A DNA stretch of 64,000 nucleotides. Origin: Lentzea nigeriaca. GTDB lineage: Bacteria > Actinomycetota > Actinomycetes > Mycobacteriales > Pseudonocardiaceae. The stretch covers positions 124,001 to 188,000 of the forward strand of contig NZ_JAFBCX010000004.1 of the NCBI RefSeq assembly GCF_016907955.1, in the 5' to 3' direction. How positions within the stretch are numbered: the stretch's first letter is position 1; each line of letters begins with the position of its first letter. This document shows positions 45,401 through 54,700 of the stretch, in pieces. The notes under the pieces were generated by a model. It ran no database searches. It saw only the letters and a program-made list of their open reading frames with translations, and was not told the origin of the DNA. The translations under genes were made by a program, and so were the position numbers.

Positions 45401-46249
45401 CGCGTGGGCAAACGCGCGTTCCTGGGCAACTCGGGCATGACCGCACCCGGCCGCACCGTGCCGAAGGGCGGCCTCGTCGGAGTGCTGTCGGCGGCTCCGA
45501 AGCGTGCCAAGGCGGGTTCTTCCTACCTGGGCATGCCTCCGATGAAGCTGCCGCGTGCCGCCGAGGTGTCCGACCAGTCCCGCACGTTCGACCCGCCCGC
45601 GCACCTGATGTGGGCGCGCGCTCTGGTCGAGCTGTGCCGGTTCGTCCCGGTGATGCTGAACGTCACCCTGGTCGTGCTCGTGCTCTTCGCCCTGAAGGAG
45701 TTCGGGCTGTGGTGGTCCGGCGTCGTGCTGCTGGGCGCCGGCGTCGCGGCCTGCCTGGTGGCCGCCATCGCGAAGTGGGCGCTCGTGGGCCGCTTCCGGG
45801 TGCGCGAGTACCCGTTGTGGTCGGCGTTCGTGTGGCGCAACGAGCTGGCGGACACGTTCGTCGAGGTGCTCGCCGTGCCGTGGCTGATCGGCTTCTCCGG
45901 TGGCACACCGATCATGAACTGGTGGCTGCGCTCCTTGGGCGCCTCGGTCGGCCGCGGTGTGTGGTGCGAGTCGTATTGGCTGCCCGAGGCCGACCTGGTG
46001 ACACTGGGAACCGGTGCGTCGGTCAACCGCGGCTGCGTGGTCCAAACGCACCTGTTCCACGACCGGATCCTGCGCATGGACCGCGTTTCACTGGGTTCCG
46101 GCGCCACTCTGGGCCCGCACGGCATCGTCCTGCCCGGCGCTTCCGTCGGTGCCGACACCACGATCGGACCCGCCTCGCTCGTGATGCGCGGAGAGGATGT
46201 ACCGTCGGGAACCCGTTGGCTGGGCAACCCGATCTCCGCGTGGACATGA
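42476..46249 (+). CDS. Pls/PosA-type membrane-bound nonribosomal peptide synthetase
   Basis: The 1257-residue protein has an adenylation domain (about 1-485), a carrier domain (about 505-575) and a long C-terminal part. Adenylation motifs are IIFTSGSTGKPKG, NTYGPTEAT, YRSGDMV and TRTSGKVDRAAL. FFASGGSSLSAAQ holds the phosphopantetheine serine. Next come six or so membrane helices interleaved with three hexapeptide-repeat segments. This A-T-TM-tandem-domain layout is that of epsilon-poly-L-lysine synthetase (Pls). By hand alignment to GrsA the specificity residues read D-A-E-S-I-G-T-V-V-K, with Glu at position 239, favouring a basic amino acid. GTG at 42476 is my choice of start; 42383 and 42512 are alternatives. 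The stop overlaps the M1 peptidase start. Confidence 0.88.
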   Translation: MTIAAEPVVLRSMFTAGEAPTPRTLLDILRTSAEQHPDAPAVDDGTTALTYRALISEVLELKEKLAAEGVGVGDRVGIRVPSGTVDLYVSILATLAAGAAYVPVDFEDPDERAELVFGEAGVSAVLGEGRSLVLHGTPLGMPGEPGLDNDAWIIFTSGSTGKPKGVAVTHRSAAAFVDAEARLFLQDEPIGPEDRVLAGLSVAFDASCEEMWLAWRHGACLVPAPRSLVRTGMDLGPWLVEQEITIVSTVPTLAALWPVEALDDVRLLIFGGEACPPELAERLAVDGREVWNTYGPTEATVVACAARMTGSGPVRIGLPLDGWELVVVDASGEVVPMGEAGELVIGGVGLARYLDLAKDTEKYAPLPSVGWDRAYRSGDMVRAEPEGLVFLGRADEQIKLGGRRIELGEVDAALLALPGVAGAAAAVRTTRGGNQILVGYVVVDGEFEQAAAVEQLRAELPAALVPLIAVVDTLPTRTSGKVDRAALPWPLESLDTAGAVFSGLEGWLAEQWAAVLGSGPASEDADFFASGGSSLSAAQLVSLVRTRYPSTSVSDIYQNTTLHKLARRLESYGSTAEVREVAPTPRWTGVLQTLLMIPLLTISGARWVVALTALSNVLGWTSVSWWWVVAGWAVFISPLGRLAISAGGARLLLRGVKPGEHPRGGSVHMRLWTAEMLAQMSRATELSGSWVTHYARALGAKIGPGVDLHSLPPVTGMLKVGRGAAIEPEVDLSGWWLDGDRLVLGRIRIGAGATVGARSTLFPGARIGKRAEVAPGSGVVGSVPTGQRWAGVPAIREGKAARSFPSRRPSRSHFWSFMYGVSSGLLGALPLLAGAPAVLYVLRRPVSLTSALWDVPVASAIWFGSYALLVLFFVRLLGIGMREGHYPVHSRVAWQAWTTERLMNNARSALFPLYASLFTPVWLRLLGMKVGRRVEASTVVALPRMTRVGDGAFLADDTMVASYELGGGWLRIATARVGKRAFLGNSGMTAPGRTVPKGGLVGVLSAAPKRAKAGSSYLGMPPMKLPRAAEVSDQSRTFDPPAHLMWARALVELCRFVPVMLNVTLVVLVLFALKEFGLWWSGVVLLGAGVAACLVAAIAKWALVGRFRVREYPLWSAFVWRNELADTFVEVLAVPWLIGFSGGTPIMNWWLRSLGASVGRGVWCESYWLPEADLVTLGTGASVNRGCVVQTHLFHDRILRMDRVSLGSGATLGPHGIVLPGASVGADTTIGPASLVMRGEDVPSGTRWLGNPISAWT

Positions 46250-47442
46250 GCTTCTCGGTACACCACTACGCCTTAGAGCTTGACTACAAGCCGCACTCCG
46301 CACGTCTCTCCGGACGTGCGGTGCTGCAGGCTTCCTGCACGTCGTTGTCGTCCATCGAGTTGTCCTTCGGGCCGCTGCGCGTGTCGAAGGTCCTGGTGAA
46401 CGGCAAGCCCGCGCGGTATGTGCACTCGGCGGGCGTCCTGCGCGTGCGTGCGGCCGTGCGCGGCTCGTTCTCGGTCGAGGTCCGCTACTCCGGCACGCCG
46501 GTGCCGGTGTCCACGCCGGAGTGGGGCGACCTCGGCTGGGACCAGCTCACGGACGGCTCCCTGGTGGCCTCGCAGCCGATCGGTGCGCCGTCGTGGTTCC
46601 CGTGCCTGGACGAGCCTTCGTCCAAGGCCTCCTACCTGCTGGACGTCACCGCGCCCTCGCCGTATGTGGTCGTCTGCAACGGGGTTCTCGTCGACGGCAA
46701 GGTCTCCGGCAGCACCACGCGGTGGACCTACTCGATGGCGGCCCCGATGGCTACCTACCTCGCGACCGTCCAAATCGGACAGTACGTCGAAGCGCTGCCC
46801 GACGTGTGGGCACCGGCCCGGCTGCGCCGGCTCGTCGCGCACGACTTCGCGCGGCAGAACCAGATGATCGAGCTGTTCTCGTCGCTGTTCGGGCCGTATC
46901 CGTTCGCTCGGTACTCCGTGGTGGTCACCGACGACGAGCTCGACGTTCCCGTTGAGGCTCAAGGGTTGTCGACGTTCGGGGCCAACCACGTCGACGGGCG
47001 GCGGGGCTCGGAACGGTTGGTGGCGCACGAGCTGGCGCACCAGTGGTTCGGGAACTCCGTCGGGATCGCCTCGTGGGAGCACATCTGGCTCAACGAGGGC
47101 TTCGCCTGCTACTCGGAGTGGTTGTGGTCGGAGGCGTCCGGTGGGCGGACCGCGGATGCCTGTGCTGCCGCGGCTCGCGATCTGTTGTCGCGGTTGCCGC
47201 AGGATCTGGTGATCGGGCGGCCCGGTCGGGCTGACTGGTTCGACGACCGGGTCTACAAGCGCGGAGCGTTGACGTTGCACGCTTTGCGTCGCGCGATGGG
47301 CGACGACTCGTTCTTCGCGTTGCTGCGGGAGTGGTGTGCGCGGAACCGGCACGGTGTGGTGACCACTGAGGACTTCCTCGTGCTGGCCGGACATCGCGAC
47401 CTGCTCACGCGCTGGCTGTTCGAACCGGGACTGCCAGCCTAG
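46246..47442 (+). CDS. M1 family zinc metallopeptidase (short form)
   Basis: The 398-residue enzyme has the M1 zinc site VAHELAHQWFGN (HExxH, near residue 260) and the third ligand in WLNEGFACYSEW. The exopeptidase motif is VEAQGLSTF in place of GAMEN. There is no signal peptide. It lacks the large C-terminal domain of aminopeptidase N. The ATG overlaps the stop of the NRPS gene (ATGA), so the two are coupled. In epsilon-poly-lysine producers the polymer-degrading enzyme Pld is also a zinc peptidase of this type, so this protein may trim or degrade the product of the synthetase, or protect the cell from it. Confidence 0.92.
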   Translation: MSFSVHHYALELDYKPHSARLSGRAVLQASCTSLSSIELSFGPLRVSKVLVNGKPARYVHSAGVLRVRAAVRGSFSVEVRYSGTPVPVSTPEWGDLGWDQLTDGSLVASQPIGAPSWFPCLDEPSSKASYLLDVTAPSPYVVVCNGVLVDGKVSGSTTRWTYSMAAPMATYLATVQIGQYVEALPDVWAPARLRRLVAHDFARQNQMIELFSSLFGPYPFARYSVVVTDDELDVPVEAQGLSTFGANHVDGRRGSERLVAHELAHQWFGNSVGIASWEHIWLNEGFACYSEWLWSEASGGRTADACAAAARDLLSRLPQDLVIGRPGRADWFDDRVYKRGALTLHALRRAMGDDSFFALLREWCARNRHGVVTTEDFLVLAGHRDLLTRWLFEPGLPA

Positions 47443-47508
47443 TCACAATCGCGTGTTCCCCTCCCCAGACGCCGGGTACCCGGCCTCGAACGGGAGGAGG
47501 AAGAAGAC

Positions 47509-48588
47509 GTGCTGTATGTGGTACTCGGCTGTTCGGTGGTGTTCGCGTTGCTGGCGGTCGAGGTGATTCACCGGCTGGTCCGACGCTTCACCCACAGCGG
47601 CAGGATGTACCGGCCGGGCCAGGTGTTCGGAGCCCTGCTGGCAGCCCAGACGAGCCTGAGCGTGTACCCGGTCAACGCGCCGATCACCCTGCACGTACTG
47701 GGAATAGCGTTGATCCTGGCGGGGGCGTGGTTGCTCTCGGCGCTCATCAGCACGCTCGTGGACGTTTCGCTGGCGCGGGTGCGCACCGACGTCACGGACA
47801 ACCGGCACGCCCGGCGCGTGCACACGCAGATCACGCTGGTGCGGCGGTTGGTGCTGGTGGTCATCGGTGTGCTGGCCGTGGGCGCCATCCTGATGACGTT
47901 CCCGAGCGCGCGGGCGATCGGGTCGACGGTGCTGGCGTCGGCGGCCGTCATCGGTGCTGTGGCTGCGTTGGCGGCGCAGTCGTTGCTGGGCAACGTGATT
48001 TCCGGGATGCAGATCGCGTTCAGCGACGCGGTGCGGCTGGATGACGTTGTGGTGGTTGAAGGTGAGTGGGGACGGGTCGAGGACATCACGCTGACGTACG
48101 TGGTGCTGCACCTGTGGGACGACCGGCGGCTGGTGCTGCCGACCTCGTACTTCCTCAAGACTCCCTTCGAGAACTGGACGCGCACGCAGTCGGCGTTGCT
48201 GGGCACCGTCGAGCTCGATCTGGACTGGACGGTGCCGGTCGAGGCGATGCGCCAGGAGATGCGGTCCATGTTGGAGGGCAACGATCTCTGGGACGGCCGG
48301 GTATCGGTGCTGCAGGTGACGGCCGCCACGCAGGGGTTCGTGCGGCTGCGGGCGCTGGTCAGCGCGGCCGATGCCGGCAAGCTCTGGGACCTGCGGTGCC
48401 TCGTCAGGGAACACCTGGTCGACTGGGTGCAGCGGCACCACAACGGAGCGTTGCCGCAGGTCAGGACGCGGGCGGTCACCGGGACGAAACGGCTGCAGCC
48501 GACCAGCGACCAGCACACCGACGCGCGGGTGTTCGGCGAGAGCCTCGACGGGGCGCAGCGGGAGCAAGCGTTTGCGGGCCCCAAGTAG
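47509..48588 (+). CDS. MscS family mechanosensitive channel-like protein
   Basis: The 359-residue protein has four predicted membrane helices. The last (residues about 140-165, STVLASAAVIGAVAALAAQS) is the Ala/Gly-rich pore helix of MscS. LLGNVISGMQIAFSDAVRLD and VVVEGEWGRVEDITLTYVVL form the beta domain. An alpha-beta C-terminal domain follows, with a hydrophilic tail of about 40 residues. It probably releases solutes under osmotic downshock. AGGAGGAAG before the GTG at 47509 is a strong ribosome-binding site. It lies 66 bp after the M1 gene. Confidence 0.92.
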   Translation: MLYVVLGCSVVFALLAVEVIHRLVRRFTHSGRMYRPGQVFGALLAAQTSLSVYPVNAPITLHVLGIALILAGAWLLSALISTLVDVSLARVRTDVTDNRHARRVHTQITLVRRLVLVVIGVLAVGAILMTFPSARAIGSTVLASAAVIGAVAALAAQSLLGNVISGMQIAFSDAVRLDDVVVVEGEWGRVEDITLTYVVLHLWDDRRLVLPTSYFLKTPFENWTRTQSALLGTVELDLDWTVPVEAMRQEMRSMLEGNDLWDGRVSVLQVTAATQGFVRLRALVSAADAGKLWDLRCLVREHLVDWVQRHHNGALPQVRTRAVTGTKRLQPTSDQHTDARVFGESLDGAQREQAFAGPK

Positions 48589-48625
48589 CGTCGCGCTGCC
48601 CACGTGGTGACCTACGATCCCGCGC

Positions 48626-49816
48626 GTGGAGATCGCCAGAACCCGCCTGACCTGCCCGGAGTGCGGACAAGAGCTGTCCAGGGCAGGCGACGACGCCCCG
48701 TGGTGCGCAGCATGCGAGTGGAACCTGTTCGGCCCGGCGAGCAGGCTGGCGACGCGGTGGGATCGCGCGCTCTTCACCGAGTTCTTGCGGCAACGGCCGA
48801 CCAAGCCGCCCCGCACGCCGCTCGGTGTGGCGCTGGTGATCGTGTCCGTGCTGCTCGGCCTGGTGCCGTTCGGACTTCTCGGGTGGGGTGCCTGGCTGCT
48901 GGCGACCGGGTCGTGGCTGGTCGGATCGCTGCTGCTGGTGCTCGCCTTCCTGCTGCGGCCGAGGCTCGGGCGGCTGCCGGGCAAGAACTACCGCCTTCGC
49001 CGAGAACAGGCACCGACGCTGTTCGGCCTGATCGACCGGGTCGCCGCGGCGGCAGGCACGCCGGTGCCGGAGATCGTCACGATCAGCTCGGAGTACAACG
49101 CCTCCACCTACCGGGCGGGGTTCCGGCGCACGACAGGGCTGGACATCGGCACCTTCCTGTTCGCGACCCTCAGCCCGCAGCAGCGCGTCGCCCTGCTCGC
49201 GCACGAGCTCGGGCACCAGGTCAACGGTGATCCGGCGCGGCTGCTGCTCGTTCAGCCGGCGCTGACGACGTTCGGCACGCTGGCGAACATGTTCGGGGCG
49301 TACGAGAACATTCGGGAGGTCGTCTTCGGCGGGAAGAGCATGGTGCCGTTGCGGTTCCTGATGTTCGTGATCGGCCAGGTGTTCCTGGTCGTGCAGGTGG
49401 CGCTGTCGGTGCTGGCGTTCCGCGACCACCAGCGGGCCGAGTACCTCGCGGACGGGGTGGCGGTGGACGTCGCCGGGTCAGCAGCGACCGCCAGCCTGAT
49501 GGACAGGTTGGCACTGGGGTCACAGATCATCCGCCTCCTCGCCTACCGCGCGAACACCAAAGGCCCCGCTGACTGGCCGGCACTGGTCGCCGACTTCCAC
49601 GCCGCACGGCAGGAGCAGATCGGCGCGTATCGGCAGCTCACATTGCGTGAGTCGACCCTGTGGGACAGCCATCCACCCTCGGGGCTGCGGGCACGGATCG
49701 TGGAGGCCTGGCCGCAGCAGGCGCCCGCGTTCGTGCTGAGCGAGCAGGAGTCGGCGCGGATCGATGGCGAGCTCGCCCGCTGGTACCGGCTCGCGCACCA
49801 GAGGTTGCTGGACTGA
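48626..49816 (+). CDS. M48 family membrane metallopeptidase with N-terminal zinc ribbon
   Basis: The 396-residue protein starts with a zinc ribbon (Cys10, Cys13, Cys27, Cys30), followed by two membrane helices (about 65-110). The peptidase domain has LLAHELGHQVNGD, the HExxH site, and FRDHQRAEYLADG, which supplies the third zinc ligand. A third hydrophobic segment (FLMFVIGQVFLVVQVALSVL) lies between them. It is related to HtpX and probably degrades misfolded membrane proteins. TACGAT (48613-48618) lies eight bases before the GTG start, fitting a leaderless message. Confidence 0.9.
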   Translation: MEIARTRLTCPECGQELSRAGDDAPWCAACEWNLFGPASRLATRWDRALFTEFLRQRPTKPPRTPLGVALVIVSVLLGLVPFGLLGWGAWLLATGSWLVGSLLLVLAFLLRPRLGRLPGKNYRLRREQAPTLFGLIDRVAAAAGTPVPEIVTISSEYNASTYRAGFRRTTGLDIGTFLFATLSPQQRVALLAHELGHQVNGDPARLLLVQPALTTFGTLANMFGAYENIREVVFGGKSMVPLRFLMFVIGQVFLVVQVALSVLAFRDHQRAEYLADGVAVDVAGSAATASLMDRLALGSQIIRLLAYRANTKGPADWPALVADFHAARQEQIGAYRQLTLRESTLWDSHPPSGLRARIVEAWPQQAPAFVLSEQESARIDGELARWYRLAHQRLLD

Positions 49817-49949
49817 CAACTACCGCTACTGGCCGCCGAAGGTGCGGGTGCCGGTCACGCTCGCCGGGGAAGGTCACGTCGCGCACCGGTCGAATCCGGA
49901 ACTTCTGGCCGCGACGATCCGCGAGGTTTCCACCACACTGAGGTCATGA
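49815..49949 (+). pseudogene. Remnant of an alpha/beta hydrolase C-terminus
   Basis: A frame of 44 codons reads NYRYWPPKVRVPVTLAGEG, then HVAHRSNPELLAATIREV and STTLRS. The second part is typical of the catalytic-histidine end of alpha/beta hydrolases (GHVAHxxNPE). The rest of the enzyme is missing; the frame runs back only into the end of the M48 gene. Its TGA overlaps the MFS start codon as ATGA, so a complete hydrolase may once have been coupled to the transporter. Confidence 0.45.
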
Positions 49950-51292
49950 GAACCGGGGATCAGGTCGTCCAGAACCTGCCGTGGCGTTGGCGCGCGCAAG
50001 GCACGATCTTCGTCATCGGCGGGCTCGGGTTCCTGTTCGACGCGTGGGACGTCACCCTCAACGCGTTCCTGATCCCGCTGGTCAGCGCCGAGTGGGGGCT
50101 GAGTCTCGGCGAACGCGGGTGGGTCGGCACGGCCAACCTGATCGGGATGGCCGTCGGGGCGTTCGCGTGGGGTGCGATCGCGGACACCATCGGGCGCAAG
50201 AAGGCGTTCAGCCTGACGATCCTGATGTTCTCGATCTTCACGGTGGCCGGGGCCGCGTCGCAGGACTTCGTGACGTTCTGCGTGTTCCGGTTCCTCGCCG
50301 GGGTGGGGCTCGGCGGGTGCATCCCGGTCGACTTCGCGCTGGTCGGCGAGTTCACGCCCGCCAGGGTGCGCGGGCGGGTGCTGGCGGCGATGGACGGGTT
50401 CTGGCCGCTGGGAGCCACGTTGTGCGGGCTCACGGCGGCCTTCCTCGCCGGTCTGGGCAGCTGGCGGTTCCTGATGCTCACGATGGTGCTGCCCGCGCTG
50501 CTGCTGTTCTGGATCCGCAGAGGGGTGCCGGAGTCGCCGATGTTCCTCGTGGCCAAGGGCAGGCCGGAGGAAGCCAGGCAGGTCATCGACGGTCTGATCG
50601 CCAGAACCGGCGCGCCGCGGGAGGAGTGGCGGCTGCCTGACCCGCAGCAGGTGCAGAAACTCTCGCCGAAGGTGATGTTCGCGCAGCTCAAGGACATCTG
50701 GCGGTTCGACCTGCGGCGCACCGGAGCGATGTGGCTGATGTTCCTCGCCGTGTTCCTGCTGTACTACGGCGCCGTCACGTGGCTGCCGAGCATCCTCAAG
50801 GCGCAGGGCTACGGCACCTACGCGGCGTTCATGGTCACGACGGGAACGGTGGCGGTGGGCGTCGTGGCGGCGCTGATCAGCGCTTGGCTCGTGGACGTGT
50901 TCGGACGCAAGTGGGTCATCGCGGTCACCGCGCCACTCGCGTCGGCGGCCCTGGTCATGTTCGCGGTGCAGATCAACGTCGACACGGCCGCGAAGGCCTG
51001 GATCACGCTCTACGGGACGCTGATCCAGATCGCGATTCCCGCGCTGTACGCGTTCGCGCCCGAGCTCTACCCGACGCATCTGCGGGCCAGCGGGTTCGGG
51101 TGGGCGTCGACGATCAGCCGGATCGGGGCCGGGTTCGTGCCGGTGCTGCTCGGGGCGTTCCTGTGGCCGCGGCTGGGGCTGCCGCTGACGTTCGCGACGA
51201 TCGGTGTCGTGGTGGTCGGCGGGGTGGTCGTGATGATGATCGCGGCGCCGGAAACGAAGATGCAACCGCTCGCGGAGCCCGCTCCGTCCTAG
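49946..51292 (+). CDS. MFS transporter, sugar/aromatic acid symporter type
   Basis: The 448-residue protein has twelve predicted helices in two groups of six. DAWDVTLNAF lies in helix 1, GAIADTIGRKK in the loop 2-3, and ELYPTHLRASGFG near helix 10. These fit the aromatic acid:H+ symporter or sugar porter branches. VSAEWGLS and GRKWVIAV are further family-like segments. The substrate is unknown. CACACT ends seven bases before the ATG and may be its -10. Only four bases separate it from the downstream lipoprotein gene, so the two are probably co-transcribed. Confidence 0.9.
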   Translation: MRTGDQVVQNLPWRWRAQGTIFVIGGLGFLFDAWDVTLNAFLIPLVSAEWGLSLGERGWVGTANLIGMAVGAFAWGAIADTIGRKKAFSLTILMFSIFTVAGAASQDFVTFCVFRFLAGVGLGGCIPVDFALVGEFTPARVRGRVLAAMDGFWPLGATLCGLTAAFLAGLGSWRFLMLTMVLPALLLFWIRRGVPESPMFLVAKGRPEEARQVIDGLIARTGAPREEWRLPDPQQVQKLSPKVMFAQLKDIWRFDLRRTGAMWLMFLAVFLLYYGAVTWLPSILKAQGYGTYAAFMVTTGTVAVGVVAALISAWLVDVFGRKWVIAVTAPLASAALVMFAVQINVDTAAKAWITLYGTLIQIAIPALYAFAPELYPTHLRASGFGWASTISRIGAGFVPVLLGAFLWPRLGLPLTFATIGVVVVGGVVVMMIAAPETKMQPLAEPAPS

Positions 51293-51296
51293 GCTC

Positions 51297-51668
51297 ATGA
51301 GAAGACCGCTCGCCGTCGCGTTTTGCGCGCTGGCTCTCGGAAGCTGTGGTGCGAACGGTTCCCCAGCCGTGCCGTTGGCGGAGGTGCCGACCGTGTCCTC
51401 AGCAAAACCGGACAAGAACCGGATCGAGCAGGCGAAGCGCGACGGCCACCTCACCGTGCCACTGATGATCTCCGTGCAGCCGGGACGCGACGAGGAGGTC
51501 GAGCAGGCACTGACGAAGCTGGGCGCGACCGTCGAGTCGCGGGATTCCAGAATCGGTTACCTGCGGGCCGAGATGCCGGTGGACAAGGTGGAGGACGCGT
51601 ACCTCATCTCCGGTGTGTCCAAAGTAGACTTGGACGAGCCCCTGAACAACAGGCTTCCAGAACCATGA
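51297..51668 (+). CDS. Lipoprotein resembling a free-standing subtilase propeptide
   Basis: The 123-residue product has a lipoprotein signal peptide (MRRPLAVAFCALALGSC, lipobox LGSC, lipidated Cys17). The mature part resembles the propeptide of the subtilase encoded convergently next door: IEQAKRDGHLTVPL against VDQAAREGKPTVDL, KLGATVES against ALGATVQK, and GVSKVDLDE against SVSTVDVDG. I9-type propeptides are folding helpers and inhibitors of their proteases. This suggests a membrane-anchored inhibitor or chaperone of a subtilase. The gene lies four bases after the MFS stop. The resemblance is read by eye and needs a profile search. Confidence 0.7.
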   Translation: MRRPLAVAFCALALGSCGANGSPAVPLAEVPTVSSAKPDKNRIEQAKRDGHLTVPLMISVQPGRDEEVEQALTKLGATVESRDSRIGYLRAEMPVDKVEDAYLISGVSKVDLDEPLNNRLPEP

Positions 51669-51711
51669 AGGGAACCTTCCTCCACGTGAGGTGGAGAAAG
51701 GTTCCCTTCAT
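51665..51711. terminator. Strong bidirectional terminator hairpin
   Basis: ATGAAGGGAACCTT (51665-51678) and AAGGTTCCCTTCAT (51698-51711) are perfect 14-bp inverted repeats. The inner bases CTCCAC and GTGGAG pair as well, giving a long hairpin between the convergent lipoprotein and subtilase genes. It overlaps the lipoprotein stop codon by four bases. Confidence 0.85.
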
Positions 51712-51721
51712 CGTTTATCAG

Positions 51722-54700
51722 CTAGCTGACGGACTGCACGATCACGGCGCCGTTGCCGACGACGTTCTCGTCCGCCGTGCGGACCTCGAGCTCACCGCGC
51801 AGCACGCGGCCGGCACCGGGCTGGCCGAGCGGCGTGATGACGCCCGCCGCGTTCCACGACGCACCGGCGGCGCGGTCGGCGTTGCTGTCGGTCACGGTCA
51901 GCGTGCCGAGACCGGCGGCGGTGTAGACGTCGAAGTAGTCGTACGCCGTGGTGCCCGCGGGCACCGAGTAGCCGTCGATCTGAACGCGCCACAGACCCGC
52001 GGCGGGAGCGTTGACGGTGACGGACTCCTCGGAGTCACCGTCCGCCGACGTACCCGCGGTGACGCACGTGCCGGACGTGCAGTTCAGCACGAACAGGTCG
52101 AGGTCGGCACTCGCGTCGGACGTGTTGCCGATGGTGGCCGTCAGCTTCGAGGCACCAGCGGGAACCTGGATGTCGAAGAACTTGGTCTCCAGGTTCGCGA
52201 TCGACGGCCGGTCCGACTTGGCGCTGCCGACCGAGCCCGCCACGAGCCGGCCGTTGAACGCGGCCTGCGTGTTCGTGACCGTGTAGCTGCGGTTCAGCGG
52301 GGCGCCCAGCGCCGCGGACGCGATGACGTCCGGGTTCGGGCTGATCGACGTGCCGAGCACGGACGCGGTCACCGAGTACGGCGCCAGGTCGGCGTCGGAG
52401 GTGCGGCGCGCCTCGACCACGATCTCCCACACACCGGCCATCGGGCTGGTCACCGTGCGGCTGGTGGGGGTGCCACCGGAACAACCGGCGCCCGCGTCCG
52501 GGTTGTAGCAGTTGGTCGAGCTGGTCACGTCGAGCGGCACGCCCTGCGGGGTGAAGCGCAGGAAGCGGACCTGGCCCTTGCCGGCCTCGGCGCCGCCGGC
52601 GTTCATGTCGACCTTCAGCGCGGTCGTGCCCTTCGGCACGTTCACGAAGAGGCTGGTCGACTGGTTGCGCGCGATCGTGCCGGACTTGGTGGCCGAGAAC
52701 TTGTTGGCGGCGTTGAAGGTCTCCGCCGCGAACACGGTGTTCAGGGTCTGCACGTCGACACCGGGGGTCTCGACGTCGTCCAGCTGCAGGACGGCGCTGT
52801 GCGCGCCCGCGCTCGTCGCCTTGATCTTCACCGGGAACTGGACCGGCGTGTTCAGCGGCAGGTCGACCGTCTTGGCCGCCTTGAACGTGCCGTCGTTGCC
52901 CTTCCAGGAAACGTTCCACGTCTCCAGGTGGTCGTGACCGGTGGTGCGGGTCAGCGTGTAGGTGCGGATGTACTCCTGGCCCGCGGTCACGCCTTCACGG
53001 TCGTGGATGCCGACACCGGTGTTCGGCTTGGCCAGCAGTCCACTGAGGACGGTGCTGACCGGAACCGAGGTGGTGACCTTGTTCGGTACGCCGTGCTTGT
53101 CCAGCAACGACCACGCGGCGTTGGTGTTGAACAGACCGGCGCCCTGCTCGTAGGCGCCCAGGGTGCTCACGAAGCTGGCGCTGCGCTGGATCGCGTACCG
53201 CAGCTCGGCGCTCGTCGGGCGCTGGCCGTCGTGCTCGGCCTTGAACGCGCTCACGAGCAGCGCGGCGGCACCGGTCGCCTGCGGGGCAGCCATCGAGGTG
53301 CCGTTGAACATCGCGTAGCCGGCCGGGAGCTCGTAGGTGCCGGCCACCGGGCCGGGCTGCTGCCAGCGCGGCGTGGTGGAGATCGCCGAACCCGGAGCGA
53401 CGATGTTCGGCTTGAAACCGCCGTCCTCGGCAGGGCCGCGCGACGAGAAGCCGTGCAGGCTCTGCTTCTGCGCGGTCTTCGAGCCGTAGTTGGAGAGCCA
53501 GGTCGCGCTGGTGATGTACGAACCGACGCTCACGGCGTCCGTGGCGACCGACGGGTCACCGACGGTGTTGGCGCCCGCACCCGAGTTGCCCGCGGAGATG
53601 AACAGCTGGACGTTGTACTCGTTGATCGTGCGGTTGTAGAGCTCCGCACGAGCGTTGTTGCCGTCGTTGAGGGCGGGGAGGCCGCCGATGGAGATGTTCA
53701 CGACGTCGGCGCCGTTGCGCGCGGCGTAGAGGACACCGTCGATCAGGCCCGAGCTGGTGCAGGACGGCGTGGAGAGGCAGGCCTTGACGGCCATCAGCTT
53801 CGCACCGGGCGCGGCACCGGCCATCTTGCCGTCGAACAGCTTGTAGGCCGAGGTGATGCCGGCGACGTGCGTGCCGTGCGCGGCGCCCGCGATGCCCAGG
53901 TTCACGTACGGCGTGCCCGCGTTGTCGTAGATCGAGCGGTCGGTCTGCACGACGAACGCGACGCGGTCGACCACCGGGGTCGCGGGGTTGTCGGTACCGA
54001 AGTAGCCGACGTCCTGCTTGACCTTGTAGTCGAGCATCCGCTTGTTGTTGGTGAAGTCGCCGTCACCGTCGGTGTCGACGAAAACTTCCTTCGTCGTGAT
54101 GTCCTGGATGACACCGAACGCGTCGGTGCGGTCGCCGTCGCGGTTGATGTCACCGCCGGTCTCCGACGCGGCAGTGCCCAGGTCGCCCGCGGTCTCGCGG
54201 AAGAGGCCGAACGAGTAGGGGCCGCCGGTCGCCGGCGCGGTCCACTCACGGCCACCGTTGGTGAACTTGCCGACGACGCCGGTCTTGGTCATGGTGACCC
54301 AGGTGCCGTCGCCGGAGTTCGTGGCGTTCGCGTTGTACCAGTCGATGATCTTCCGCTCACCGGTGCTGGTCTTCTGCAGGGCCGGGGTGTCCAGGTCGAT
54401 GCCGGAGTCGATCACGGCGATCGTGGTGCCACGGCCGTCCCACTGCGGGTGCGCGGTGGCGAACTGCGCCGCCTGCGTGTCCTGCGTCGGCATGTAGGGG
54501 TTGGTGCGCGGCGTCTTCGGGCCCGGCGGCGTCTGCGGGGCCGGCTGCTCCATGCCCTGCGGACGCGGGTCGTCGAGCGCGATGAGGCCGTCGACGTCCA
54601 CGGTGCTGACGGACTTCAGCTTGGCCGCCTTCTCCGCGTTGTCGCGCGGAATGGTGACCTTGACGTAGTCGACGTCCTTCTCGGTCTTCTGGACCGTGGC

